DNA from: Amyelois transitella
Lineage: Eukaryota > Arthropoda > Insecta > Lepidoptera > Pyralidae
NCBI RefSeq assembly: GCF_032362555.1
Contig: NC_083509.1
Span: 8,765,001 to 8,829,000, forward strand
Direction of reading: 5' to 3'
Length of the DNA stretch: 64,000 nt
Of the stretch, positions 48,306 through 59,490 are shown one piece after another. Each line of letters starts with the position of its first letter. Position 1 is the first letter of the stretch. The translations under genes and the position numbers were made by a program. Below the pieces are notes generated by a model, which did not search any database, was not told the origin of the DNA, and saw only the letters and a program-made list of their open reading frames with translations.

Positions 48306-48595
48306 ATAACGGTTGCCGGTGCCGTGTGGTTCCCGGCACCAATACAAAAAAGAATAGGACCACTCCATCTTTTTCCCATAGATGTCGTAAAAGACGACTA
48401 AGGGATAGGCTTACAAACTTGGGATTCTTTTCTAGGCGATGGGCTAGCAACCTGTCACTATTTGAAACTCAATTCTATCATTAAGCCAAATAGCTGAACG
48501 TGGCCATTCAGCCTTTTTTTAAGACTGTTGGCTTTGTCTACCCTGCACGGGATATAGACGTGACCATATGTATGTATGTATGTATAACGGTTGCC
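48306..48595 (+). mobile_element. GTGCC short retroelement, full length, with TSD
   Basis: Sense copy at 48,318-48,583 flanked by the 12-bp duplication ATAACGGTTGCC (48,306-48,317 and 48,584-48,595). It is a good reference copy: head GGTGCCGTGTGGTTCCCGGC, tail GACGTGACCATATGTATGTA and further TATG units. It inserted about 240 bp downstream of the stop codon of protease 3. Confidence 0.9.
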
Positions 48596-48835
48596 AGGCA
48601 CTGCGTCCACTACTACTTAAATCTTAATAAAATTATTAGGATTTATAAAAAGGTTTCTTCTAGTTTGACGTTTACGATACACGATTTGTTTGTAATTTCA
48701 TCCATAAGTTGCATTTAAACAAATTCAGTGGAAGATATAAAACACAGAACAATTTTGCACACAGAAATTTAGTATACGCGTAGTAAGGACGGGCACATAG
48801 AAATAGAAAGAATATAAGCCAAAAGAAATGCCATA

Positions 48836-48966
48836 CCGGTGGCGTGTGGTTCCCAAAACTTTAGAAAAGGACCACTCCATATCTTTTCCATGGATGACGT
48901 AATAGGCGACTAAGGAAAATGCTAATAAATGGCGATAGGCTAATAACTATTTGAATCTCAATATAG
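48836..48966 (+). mobile_element. GTGCC short retroelement, 5' half, diverged
   Basis: Plus-strand head (GTGGCGTGTGGTTCCCAAAA), GGACCACTCCATATCTTTTC, GATGACGTAATAGGCGACTA, up to TATTTGAATCTCAATA; the 3' half is missing. Confidence 0.65.
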
Positions 48967-49306
48967 TGTAATGCCATATTGTACTTAAAACTATAGCAAA
49001 TGATGTGTCTTCGTCTTAAATTCTACCCGGTTATCGGAATTGAGACGCAATATTGAAATGTTATGGACTTATGACATAACATACATATATATTGATATAC
49101 ATCGTGGTTTACCACTTCTCCTGTATTATTTTATCCGATTTCTATGGGCGGACGGATGTTATTATTATTTGACATTGATAATTACCCTGAAGAGTGTCAA
49201 CTATAATTGCTATAAGGATTATTTATAATAAGAGTGTTATCGCCCCTATTTCCAGTAATTACGAATAATGAGAGAAAAAGCATAAATACTTAGATATATA
49301 TGTTGC

Positions 49307-49315
49307 TATTTAAAG
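49307..49315 (+). promoter_or_regulatory. TATA-like box of protease gene 4
   Basis: TATTTAAAG, about 58 bp before the ATG at 49,365. It is a one-base variant of the TATATAAAG nonamer of genes 1 and 3. Confidence 0.45.
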
Positions 49316-49364
49316 TTATTTTTGCGGAAAAAAGAAATACTTTGTTCTCGATTTTTGAAGTAAT

Positions 49365-51650
49365 ATGTTCAAAATATTGTGTTTGTTAGTGCTTCTTGGA
49401 GGGGCTGTAAACGGTATGTAATTATTTTTATTTTAATAAACTACACAGATTTTATAGAATATGGAAAATAGGATTTGATTTTTATGAAAAAAAAAAAAAC
49501 TTATATTACATCATATATTGATAAAAACTGTTTATAAAAACACACAAGAAACATTTACTGGCACCAAGAACCTAACCTAGGGCCGCCCAGTGGCTTGGTA
49601 TAGAAAGTAACCGAAAATAAATTTAATACGTTCAAATTCAATTTTAGAATACTAAAAAACATTTGCATGGTTAAAATCAGAAGCAATTAGATAAATCATA
49701 AATTATGTTCCTTTGTTTTTTAGGTAGAAGTCGTGGTCGGCACGTCAAGTCTCACGATGATGGAAAAATAGTGGGAGGTCAAGAAGTGACCATAAACGAA
49801 TATCCTTATCAAGTGTACTTATTGATACAGATTGGTATTAATTACTATGCATGTGGAGGCTCAATTATAAGTGCTAATTATGTCCTCACTGCAGCCCATT
49901 GTCTTGTTGGGTAAGTTTGTCTTATTTTCAAACTGGTGTAAAACATTTGATATAATTGTATTTGTATACCTATACACAAAGGTGTCTGATTTACTTATTT
50001 CCAAAATAGAATTTACATAAACCCTAAGAGTTTTTAACTTTCAAAAACATGGTTGACAAAAATATCTTAAAAGTTAAGATATCTGCAAAAGTGACTATTC
50101 CTTATAGAAAAGACCGGACGAAATGTCATCTTTTAATAATGTGTAATGATAGCTAAAAGTTTTCCTTAACATGTATCCATATACTTACAGAGCAACGAGA
50201 GTACATGTTCGAGCAGGTAGCACGGACTCCGACAGTGGTGGGAAAATGTACAGCTCATCCATATATACCATCCATCCGAAATACAACCGCCAGACCAGCG
50301 ATTATGACATTGGTGTGATAAAATTACTGCGGAAGATGACGCTAGATGGCACCACAACCAAAGCGGTGCAATTGCCAAGTTCCGATACGATGGTGGTGCC
50401 GGGAGATAATGTTATCGTCACCGGATGGGGTGCCACTTCTGTAAGACATACATACATACATATAATCACGTCTATATCCCTTGCGGGGTAGACAGAGCCA
50501 ACAGTCTTGTATAGACTGATAGGCCACGTTCAGCTATTTGGTTTTTAGATAGAATTGAGATTCAAATAGTGACAGGTTGCTAGCCCATCGCCTAAAAGAG
50601 GAATCCCAAGTTTATAAGCCTATCTCTTAGTCGCCTTTAACGACATCCGTGGAAAAGAGATGGAGTGGTCCTATTCTTTTTTGTAATGGTGCCGGGAACC
50701 ACACGGCACAACTTCTGTAAGACACTTTTAGATAATTGTGACATTCAAAAAATCCCGCCTATTTAGAAGGTGATAAGTAACACATCATTTAACCGGTGTT
50801 AGTTTTGACAGTGCTCTCCATGGAATTAATTGTAATTATCATCCAAACCAAAAATGGTAAGATCAGTTAATAGATAAATTAATGTCTGCAATCGATTAAA
50901 CTATTAGCAAAAAATAGAATTAATAAATACATAGATTTGAAATAACAGATGACTGAATAAAATATGTTACATAATTTTCAGGAAGGTGGTGATACAACAA
51001 ATATTCTGAATGCAGTAACGGTTCCAATAACGACTCCAGAGTTCTGCAATCAGTCATATTCAGGAGGCATTACTGATCGGATGATCTGCGCAGGAACAGA
51101 AGAAGGAGGGAAAGATTCGTGCCAGGTGAGAGTTGTATAGTAAAATTTTATTAAAGTTCCAAGAGCAATTTACAGATTTTAAGTCTAATAGAGCAGTATT
51201 ATAAAGAAATTTTTCACTTTTTCACAGGATTAATGTACAGAGTATGATGTATTGAAATTTGTAGGCTTCACCTATAATTGCAAAGGTTATATTATATGAA
51301 ATACCATGCTGGAAAGTGGTTACTGGCCAGTCAGGGTAGATATTACAATTATATGTCGTGTGCTGACTGGAAATTGAACACCGATTCAAAGAAGTTGCCT
51401 AAAAATTAGTTACTGTGATGACGTAGCTATAATAAATCTTAGAGTATTATGGTAGTTATTAACAATATAGTTTACTTTAAATTTTACTTTTTGACAGGGA
51501 GACTCAGGTGGTCCAGCAGTAAACGAAACTAGTTTGGTACAATACGGAGTGGTATCTTTCGGGATAGGTTGTGCCAGACCCAACGTTCCCGGAGTATACA
51601 CCAGCGTCCCTGCCCTAAGGGACTGGATAAAGAAAACTACCGGAGTCTAA
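49365..51650 (+). CDS. Trypsin-like serine protease 4 (S1A family), canonical trypsin
   Basis: Five exons: 49365-49413, 49724-49910, 50191-50440, 50982-51125, 51498-51650; 260 residues. A signal peptide (about 1-17) is followed by a short basic propeptide ([14 protein letters not shown]) with Lys31 directly before IVGG (32-35), so this member can be activated by trypsin-type cleavage. The triad is His75 (TAAHC), Asp118 (DYDIG) and Ser213 (GDSGGP), with Asp207 in the S1 pocket, predicting cleavage after Arg/Lys. Six cysteines form the usual three disulfides. The shorter propeptide and GC-richer exon 3 separate it from genes 1-3. Intron 3 holds a retroelement whose target duplication copied the exon 3 donor. 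The secreted enzyme is probably digestive. I see no canonical AATAAA close after the stop. Confidence 0.95.
50435..50724 (-). mobile_element. GTGCC short retroelement whose TSD spans a splice donor of protease 4
   Basis: Full-length minus-strand copy (50,449-50,710) flanked by the 14-bp duplication ACTTCTGTAAGACA at 50,435-50,448 and 50,711-50,724. The first six bases are the end of exon 3 and the next eight the start of intron 3, so the donor ACTTCT|GTAAGA exists twice, on both sides of the element. The native donor (50,441) remains intact. Both ends of the element are complete (TATG-type tail and GGAACCACACGGCAC head), and it is close to consensus, so the insertion is young. Confidence 0.93.
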
Positions 51651-53650
51651 AGTCAATAATGCCAATGATGACGTGATTATTGTCTCCTAAATGCGAAAAA
51701 ATTTGTGTTAAACTGGTTACTGTATATTATTTATTTAATCTGATGACACTGGACCTGTTATTGTTATTAAATATTTGTACACTTTAGTGATCAAGGTTTT
51801 AATTGATATTCTTACCTAAAAGACAAATTTTAAAGAGATAGATCATCAAACAGGTGGAGTATATCCAAGTTTAGAGTGTAGATGAAAAACACAACTTCTT
51901 TTAATCAAAATTTTAATTAAAGAATCCAAAGTCGAATGGATCACAAAGTGACTATAAATGACGAAACTCACAATGAATCCAAAAGTAGAATCCCTTATCA
52001 TTTAAATGAACGAGACCTGCAAACTTCTCGTGTTACGAAACTTTTTTAATTTCGTTGAAAAGCCAGCCAGGTGCTCCACTCACGTCACTGCCAATTCGAC
52101 AGACAATCCCTCCTCGGATTCTAAGATAAGGTACACTTCTTGAGATATAACTTTCGGAGACTGAACTTCTTTAAAAAATTGTGAGTGAAGCTTGACGTTG
52201 ACAAAACTGATGAAATGCTATGTTATTTAGTTCAGATGAAGGGGACATGAAAACAATAGTTACCTACTTAATACAACATTGTGTGGTTACAGGAACTACG
52301 TAGGTATTAGAATTACTTTGTGTCTCAACTTTAGTTATTGTAAGAGGCTTATAAATATCGCATAATGCAATAACAAAGCTGAGTTTCCGTTTAGATAAAA
52401 CGATGATCACCTAGGAGTCTCTTCATCAAATTACCTGGTTGCTCAAAGACCATATTCATTCAAAGGAGCTTCCAGCTCTTCTAATAGAGAAGAAAAAACT
52501 GGGCAAATGTGAGGAAATTGACGAAAAAATAATTATTCGCCAACGGGCTTCTGCTTTAGTAGTAGAAAGAGTTCACATTTAAGAGTTTATTTAAACACTC
52601 GTGTTGAATTTCGTATTAACCAGCAAAGTGTTAAAAAACTTCTAAAATATATGATAAAGTTACAAAATTATTTTGCGAAAACTGTACTTGAAGTAGAAAT
52701 GAAATCCTTGTTTTTAATTGAGATCGCACTGATTACCAGCGCCCGTGTTTTGTAGAATACAGTTTAAGAAGTTATTTTATGATCACTTCGGAGTTTAGTC
52801 TGGAAAAGGTTTTAGTTTTATTTCTTTTCACATGTTTATGCATGATATTTTTTTTTTGGTTCAAGAAGATTTATTACTGATATCTTATTAACTATGATTT
52901 TCCTACACATCTCTCTACTTAATTCTAAATCAACTTATTTCCAAAAAAGTATTGTAGGTGTCTTTTTTTAATTGCAAATAAAAATTCAAAAACTACCGCG
53001 ACAATTACGTTTTTATTTGGCGCGACTATTACGAACAATACCTGATTTTTTTAATTTTCTCAGCCCGGCCATAATCTAGTAGGCAACGCGCATCTTCCTT
53101 TTCACTATTTGTAATCAATTATAATCAAATATATCAATTAAATAAAATTTAAAATATAATACTTTTGTCATTTTTGATGATTTATTTTATTTAACAGATA
53201 ACAATTAAGAATACAATAGGAGTTTGTTATGCGTATTCCCCGAATTGCTACAATTAAAGCAGACAGGACGGCTGAACGAAAAGATAAATGAAAACGTAAT
53301 TAAGCACAAGGAAAAGTTTAAAAAGAGCGTTAAAAAGTTTCTTAGCTCCAACATTATTTATTTCTTTTTAGGGTAATCTTGTTATTTCTTTGTTTTATTT
53401 TTGTAATTTGAATCATAACGTGCAGACGGTGGAACGGAACAATTGTTGTAACTTTTGGTTTCTGAAGCTGAATATTATAATGACGTTTTTACGATTTCTT
53501 GGGGATTTCATATTTTTTTGAGATTGTTCGTCTTTTGGAACTGAAATTTGTTTTGAAAATATATTTCACAGGGTATGGTCTCTCCCATTGTATTCTCTCA
53601 TAGATCTCACAAAAATATTTTATCTCAGAGTGCGCCAAAAACCCTTACAT
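51651..53650. other. No gene recognised downstream of the protease cluster
   Basis: AT-rich. I looked for further protease exons (CGGS, AAHC, GDSGGP codings) on the plus strand and saw none, so the array seems to end with gene 4 in this direction. Confidence 0.45.
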
Positions 53651-53654
53651 ACTC

Positions 53655-53745
53655 GTACATACATATAGTCTCGTCTATAACCCTTGCAGGGTAGACAGGG
53701 CCAACAGTCCTAAAGAGACTGACAGGCCACGTTCAGCTGTTTGCC
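53655..53745 (-). mobile_element. GTGCC short retroelement, 3' fragment
   Basis: Minus-strand copy: TACATACATATAGTCTCGTC, CCCTTGCAGGGTAGACAGGG, CACGTTCAGCTGTTTGCC. Confidence 0.75.
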
Positions 53746-54297
53746 AAATTAAAAAAAAACCCATCTCTGAAACTATTTAGCAAAATCAAAGCAGCAACTT
53801 CAACACACCAAACCGTTTACATTTTTATACACTTATTGTATGTAAATAATACTAGTGTTTTTATTTTTCAATGATATCGATACGAAAATAACAAGTGGCC
53901 TCTAATCTTTTAGAAGGCTAAAGATTGAGATATTTTAGCAACCCTAGTCTGAATTACATGATTTCTAAGTAACAAAATGACAATTTGAAAGTAGATCACA
54001 GATAATATCTGAGAAAGCAAGAGTACAAGAAAAAGGTGGGACTAAACTGCAAATTTTAATGTTAGTTGACGGCAACATAATATTGAAGACAATCTTTGCG
54101 CAATAACTGTTAAAGATAAATTTAAATATACACGGTAAAATCACACGGATTGCGCTAGTCCAAAGTAAAATGCTATGTTTTGGGTACTATATTCCCTACT
54201 ATATTTCAAATGGTGATTTGGGTACTATATGTTTGGTTTGGTAGCCAAAAACAAAAAAATAAAATTTGCGCCAGCTGCTCTCTTCCCGCGCAAATTG

Positions 54298-54435
54298 AGA
54301 AATTTGGCTTATAAACTTAAAATTATTAGGCGATGGGTAAGCAGTCCCATCACTATCTTTGAAACTTAATGCCATCTGACTTATCGTGGTCCAAAAACCA
54401 GTAGTTACTCCGTACGGTATATAGAAGTGATATTG
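54298..54435 (+). mobile_element. GTGCC short retroelement, highly diverged
   Basis: Plus-strand traces: GGCTTATAAACTTAAAATTA, TTAGGCGATGGGTAAGCAGT, TATATAGAAGTGATATTGG. The order of blocks is kept, but many substitutions mark an old copy. Confidence 0.5.
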
Positions 54436-54724
54436 GTATGGGTGTGTGTAAAAAGATTTTTTATAAGAAGAACAACAATCATTGTATTAACATGAAACCA
54501 AGTTGAATAGCTAGTGAGTGGTTAATTATGAAACATCTCGAAATCCTACTTTAAATACCGCTATAAAAATGGTGATGGACTTTTTTATCTTGAAGATTTA
54601 ATTTCCTCTCCAACGAAATGGACGACGCATAAAATGACTGGCGTCTTATCAAATGATATGGATGAACACCTTTTGTCGATTATTATGTTGAAGGTAGAGA
54701 AATATACATGATTTTTATATACTT

Positions 54725-54845
54725 AAGTACGTATCATCACATCTTTATCACTTACAGGATAAGCAAAGCAACAAAATTTTAAAACTGCAAGGTCATGTTT
54801 AGCGTTAAATTGAGATTCAAATAGTGACATGCTGCTTTACACCAC
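54725..54845 (-). mobile_element. GTGCC short retroelement, diverged, next to LINE copy 2
   Basis: Minus-strand copy: GTATCATCACATCTTTATCA, GGTCATGTTTAGCGTTAAAT, TGAGATTCAAATAGTGACAT. The LINE inserted just downstream of it. Confidence 0.65.
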
Positions 54846-54867
54846 CTAAAGATAATTACAACTTTAT

Positions 54868-55864
54868 AAACAATTCAATTAGGCAAGGATGTGTTGCGTC
54901 ACCGTGGCTGTTCAACCTATTTATGGATAGCTGTTTGACAGATTTGAAAGAGTCTAAAAGTGGATTAAGGATGAATGAGTTACTCGTCAAATGTCTGCTC
55001 TATGCCGACGATCAGGTTATACTGGCGTCATCAGCGGAGGAGTTACAGGAGATGGTAAACTGTATGCATGAAGCTTTAAAAGAGAAAGGAATGAAAGTGA
55101 ACGTAAGTAAAACTAAAACACTGGTTTTTGAAATGGAGAAAGAAATGACAGCATGTAATATTTTGATTGGAGGAGAAAAAGTGGAGCAAGTGAAAGAGTT
55201 TGTATATCTAGGATCAAAGTTTACATCAGATGGCAAGTATGATAGTGATATTGAAAGGAGAGTGAACGCGGGGAACATGGTGAATGGAGCTTTGCATGCC
55301 TTTATGAGCAGTCAGAAACTATCCAAAAAGGCTCGACTGGCTGTGCACAGGGGCGTGTTGGTCCCGACATTAATGTATGGGAGTGAAAGTTGGGTATGGC
55401 AAAAGAAGCATGAAAGCAGAATAAATGCAGTGGAAATGAGAGCGTTAAGGAGTATGATGGGTGTGAAATTGAGTGACAGGATAAGGAACAGCGTGATAAG
55501 GGAATGTTGTGATGTGAAAGAAGATGTAGTTACAGGAATAGAAAAGGGTATGTTAAGATGGTTCGGTCATGTGGAGAGGATGAATGAAAGCAGGTTGACT
55601 AAGCAGATATACAAGGAGAGTGTGGAGGGAAAGGTCGGAGTGGGAAGACCTAGACGAACGTATCTTGATCAAATTAAGGACGTCCTGGTAAAGGGTCAGG
55701 TCAAAAGTACCCGAAACCGCCGAGCTTGTATGAAGAGAGTTATGAATGTGGACGAAGCGAAAGAAGTATGCAGAGATCGTGGCAAGTGGAAAGAGGTAGT
55801 CTCTGCCTACCCCTCCGGGAAAGAGGCGTGATTTTATGTATGTATGTATGTATGTAAACAATTC
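54868..55864 (+). mobile_element. 5'-truncated LINE (non-LTR retrotransposon), copy 2
   Basis: LINE sequence from about 54,879 to 55,855, flanked by the 9-bp duplication AAACAATTC (54,868-54,876 and 55,856-55,864), ending in five TATG-type tail units. It starts at the RQGC motif, about 160 bp shorter at the 5' side than copy 1. I see one base difference from copy 1 (AGC versus GGC codon near 55,589). Two independent truncation points with near-identical sequence mean two separate recent insertions, not a segmental duplication. Confidence 0.93.
54879..55831 (+). pseudogene. LINE reverse transcriptase, C-terminal fragment (copy 2)
   Basis: Keeps the frame from RQGC through YADD to the C-terminal WFGHVERM and GRPRRTYLDQI modules and the same stop codon as copy 1. 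The upstream ATG in flanking DNA (54,824) joins the frame by chance and is not a real start. The domain is truncated and not functional alone. Confidence 0.85.
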
Positions 55865-55950
55865 CCTCTTGACTGACTTTTACAATCTGCACGGGAAGAA
55901 CAGCAGCTCGTATGTTTTTGATATATGTTTTATTAATTTAATAGAAAATA

Positions 55951-56212
55951 TGTTAATCCATACAAAAAAGAATAGGACCGCTCTATTTCTTTCCCATGGA
56001 TGTCGTAAAAGGCGACTAAGGGATAGGCTTACAAACTTGGGATTCTTTTTTAGGCGATGGGCTAGCAACATGTCACTATTTGAATCTCAATTCTATCATT
56101 AGGCCAAATAGCTGAACGTGGTCATTCAGTCTTTTCAAGACTTTTGGCTCTGTCTACCCCGCAAGGGACATAGACGTGACCATATGTATGTATGTATGTA
56201 TGTTAAACCATA
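55951..56212 (+). mobile_element. GTGCC short retroelement, nearly full length
   Basis: Sense copy (55,963-56,200) lacking only about the first 20 bp of the head. It is flanked by an imperfect 12-bp duplication (TGTTAATCCATA / TGTTAAACCATA, one mismatch). The tail is GACGTGACCATATGTATGTA plus further TATG units. It lies about 100 bp downstream of LINE copy 2 in the same orientation. Confidence 0.85.
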
Positions 56213-57164
56213 AATAGTAACAAATATATAGTAATAACAATAATAAATTCGCAAAGTGCATTGAAAGCAATCTTCTCAAAACTGTCGATTCGTGCGCAGA
56301 ACATATAATATCTAGATAGATCTATAAAGCGGCTGAAAGGATTCGTGAATAAGTAGAGACCATACTCTTTCACGAAGAGATGCAATTTGCATTACAATAA
56401 ATTTTTATTGAAAGCCTCGGAGCTTCGCGATCGGCTTGAAAGGCATGATTTTGAATGGAGGAGGAATTTTTGCATTGAAAGTATTCGATTCATATGAACT
56501 TGGTCATATGATTGTTAGGTTGAGGAATTGGTAACTGGTTGGGTTTGTATGTATGTATATGGAAATGAAAACCATTATTAAACATTTAACTGACCATGAA
56601 ATTGCCATTTTAAATAGGTAGTTGTTAGTATGAACGGTAGCGAAAAAATTTTACTTCGAACATTAAAAAAAATGTTTAATAGTAAAAACTAATACAGACA
56701 TCAGTTTAAGTTAAGAAAAAAACTGTTATCGCTTTACTTTTAAAGCATTTTGGAAGTAAAAGCTAATAAATGAAATTAAATAATTTTTCTGTACGTATTA
56801 AAACAATTGCCATAGTAAAAATTTTATTCGCATTATATATTTTTTATATGGCTACGTATTACAGAAAACAGTATTGTTTTGAAAAATAAAATAATTACTG
56901 AGTAATAATTAAAAATAAATATGACAAAAACATTAAATAAAATAAATTAATACTTTTGATAGGTATATAACGTAACATATAACTAAATTATATATAAAAC
57001 AAAGTTTATAGGTACTACGATGTTTGAAAAAAAAAGGCGGCCGTGATTATTTTTTCGTTTTATTACTGTACTTAGTTAAAACGAATATTTAAATACAAAA
57101 TTTCCCATAACAGTTGAGTTTTTCTTCAATTGGCATATCTAAAAATTATTGATCTATGTTCTGG
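56213..57164. other. No gene recognised
   Basis: Very AT-rich; no exon, repeat or structure I can name. Confidence 0.4.
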
Positions 57165-57440
57165 CAGATATGAATGACCAACTCGAAGCGTAGCCTAAAA
57201 GTCACATTACGAATGAAAAACCGCAGGATTGCCGTAATTGAAAATTCCCTGTGTAATATACGGCTTGCAATTTCAGAGGAGAGCGCCTCGGCCGGTCCTA
57301 CAGGGCACCATTTTTCTTTGCGTTTAACGATATTATTTAGCGCCACAAATTTCGCCATTTTTCTTATGGGCGCCTGAACTGCGTGCAATTTCATTATGAT
57401 AATCAGGTATAACCCGGTTTTATGGTTCCCGTTGAGGTTG
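57165..57440. other. Balanced-composition island, possible conserved element or exon
   Basis: A sharply bounded block with near-even base composition inside AT-rich DNA, open on both strands (minus 57,394-57,146; plus 57,174-57,377). It does not resemble any other repeat in the window. Neither translation shows a recognisable domain. A conserved non-coding element, an exon of an unseen gene, or a single-copy old insertion are all possible. Confidence 0.3.
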
Positions 57441-58619
57441 TATTCCGCATGGGGAACTTAATTAAAGGGGAGTTATATGGTAAGAAATATAAGTTGCTTA
57501 TACCCATTGTTAATGTAAATTTCTCTTTGATATCTGCATATGTCTGGCCCCGTGGCGGTACATCTCATTTGAATTTTTTTTTCTTTATTTAAATATAACC
57601 CGTTTGTCTATTAGGGATGGACAAAGCTGCAGCCTTTAAGCGATTCAAAGATATTAGTCAGCTGAGAAGCTCAATGATATTTTTTTTTTCAGAAGAATAA
57701 TAACAAATGGAAAAAAAGCAATGAGCGTTCCTGTAAATAATTAAATTAATATCACAGTAAATCTACAAAACTCTTTTACGTGTAGGAATTCCTAATTAAA
57801 ATGGTGTCTTGAAAAATATGTGTCTTTGATGATAAAATAAAGAGCCACATCTGGGTAATGAATTAAAGAAAATTACCATTCCTTCTCATCACGACATTTC
57901 ATGGGGTTAATAAAGTTAATTTAAGACCGTTTTTTTTCAAAATAGAAAAAAATAATTAAATTCCATGGATAAGAACCATATAGTTTTTTTTAAAGACTAA
58001 AAATATATTGGTACCTATGATTAATAACTTTCTTTCTTTTTTATTTTTCGTCATCTTTCTTTTTACAAACTAGTTATTGATTTTCTTTCCGTTGTGAATT
58101 CATAATCAGGTGAATTAGCAAGTTACAATTTAATACACAAGTAGCGGTCGTAAATATAACAAAACGCGCCCGTGGTATGTCGCTACTAATTGATTTATGC
58201 TTGTATGTTATGACCAATAAACTTTACTACAATCGTTAAGGCGACTGCGAGCGTGTTGGTTACTTAATATTATGCACCTGTTTCAACATGTTTTTATCTA
58301 TATAAAAGAACAAGGGTGGTTGACACCTCAATGTCCAACTTAAACTTAGAAATTAAAAACTTAAAATTAGGACATCAGCTATATGTTATACCAAGTGGTG
58401 CTGAGATAAATATATAGAACTCTTCCGTAACTAACTGATATGATAGAGAGCGCGCATCACAAACCGATGGTTCCAAAAATTTTAAATTTAGCATATGTGT
58501 AACTTAGTTATGTAGTCTACAGTTACACTAAGAGAGGTATTACCGAAATTCCCAAGGGAATGAAAATTACAGGGAATATCTGTTTTACGCCATTTAATAA
58601 TTTAAATAAGTATCACGTT
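57441..58619. other. No gene recognised
   Basis: AT-rich with several poly-A/T runs; no supported feature. Confidence 0.4.
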
Positions 58620-58705
58620 TTTACCACCGGTAGACAGATGCCAGCTGTCTTAGAAAGACTCCAAGACTCCGATACATATAGACAATCTAAAACAAGAATC
58701 CCCAT
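58620..58705 (-). mobile_element. GTGCC short retroelement, decayed remnant
   Basis: Weak minus-strand match: ACCGGTAGACAGATGCCAGC, GTCTTAGAAAGACT, ACAAGAATCCCCATTGG. Order and spacing of blocks support the assignment, but it is poor. Confidence 0.4.
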
Positions 58706-59349
58706 TGGTTAGCCTTGATTGAATTTACAATATACCGAACATATACATATTTTGATAGACAGATAAACCGAACCAATACATAATAATAATTAATAATTTT
58801 CCATAATTTTTAGTGACTTGTTAGTAAATTTATTGTAAGGTTTTCTAAAATATAAATAAATCAATGTAATACAAATATACAGTTTATTTATAGTAGCATA
58901 TGATACATTTAAAATTTTATATAATAAATTCGTAAAGTTCTTGAAATAAACTATCAAGACTATCAATAAAATATCATTTAAATATTTTGACAGGTCATTA
59001 TAAAACATGTTGTTAAATTAAATGAAAACTCGAATGTAATGTGTCATAAGTGTATAATGCACGTAATTTTATCTGAAAAGGTCGTATAAAATTATATGTA
59101 TAGTCGATAGTCGGATTATTTCCTATCGGAAATACGGAGGCTGCGTGGGCGCAATCGTGCCTCTATAGAGATTAAGTGGGTGTTTGTTTTTATGAGAAAG
59201 CGCTTTAAGAGTTTAAATTGTTCACTTGAAATTAAATCTTATTGTTTTCTTTCACTTCGGTGTTTTCTTATATAGAAATAATTCTGGAAATAAATTAATT
59301 GTTTGATTAGGAAAGAGCATTAAAGAACACAACAAGAACAACAACAACA

Positions 59350-59490
59350 CAAGACACGTCTATACCCCTTGCGGGGTAGACAAAGTCAACAGTCTTGAAA
59401 ATACTGATAGGACACGTTCACCTGTTTGGCTTAATGATAGAATTGAAATATAAATAGTGACAGGTTGCTAGCCCGTCGCCTACAGGATAG
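59350..59490 (-). mobile_element. GTGCC short retroelement, 3' half
   Basis: Minus-strand copy: GACACGTCTATACCCCTTGC, GTCAACAGTCTTGAAAATAC, TTGCTAGCCCGTCGCCTACA. An AACAACAAC-type simple repeat precedes it instead of the usual TATG tail. Confidence 0.75.
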
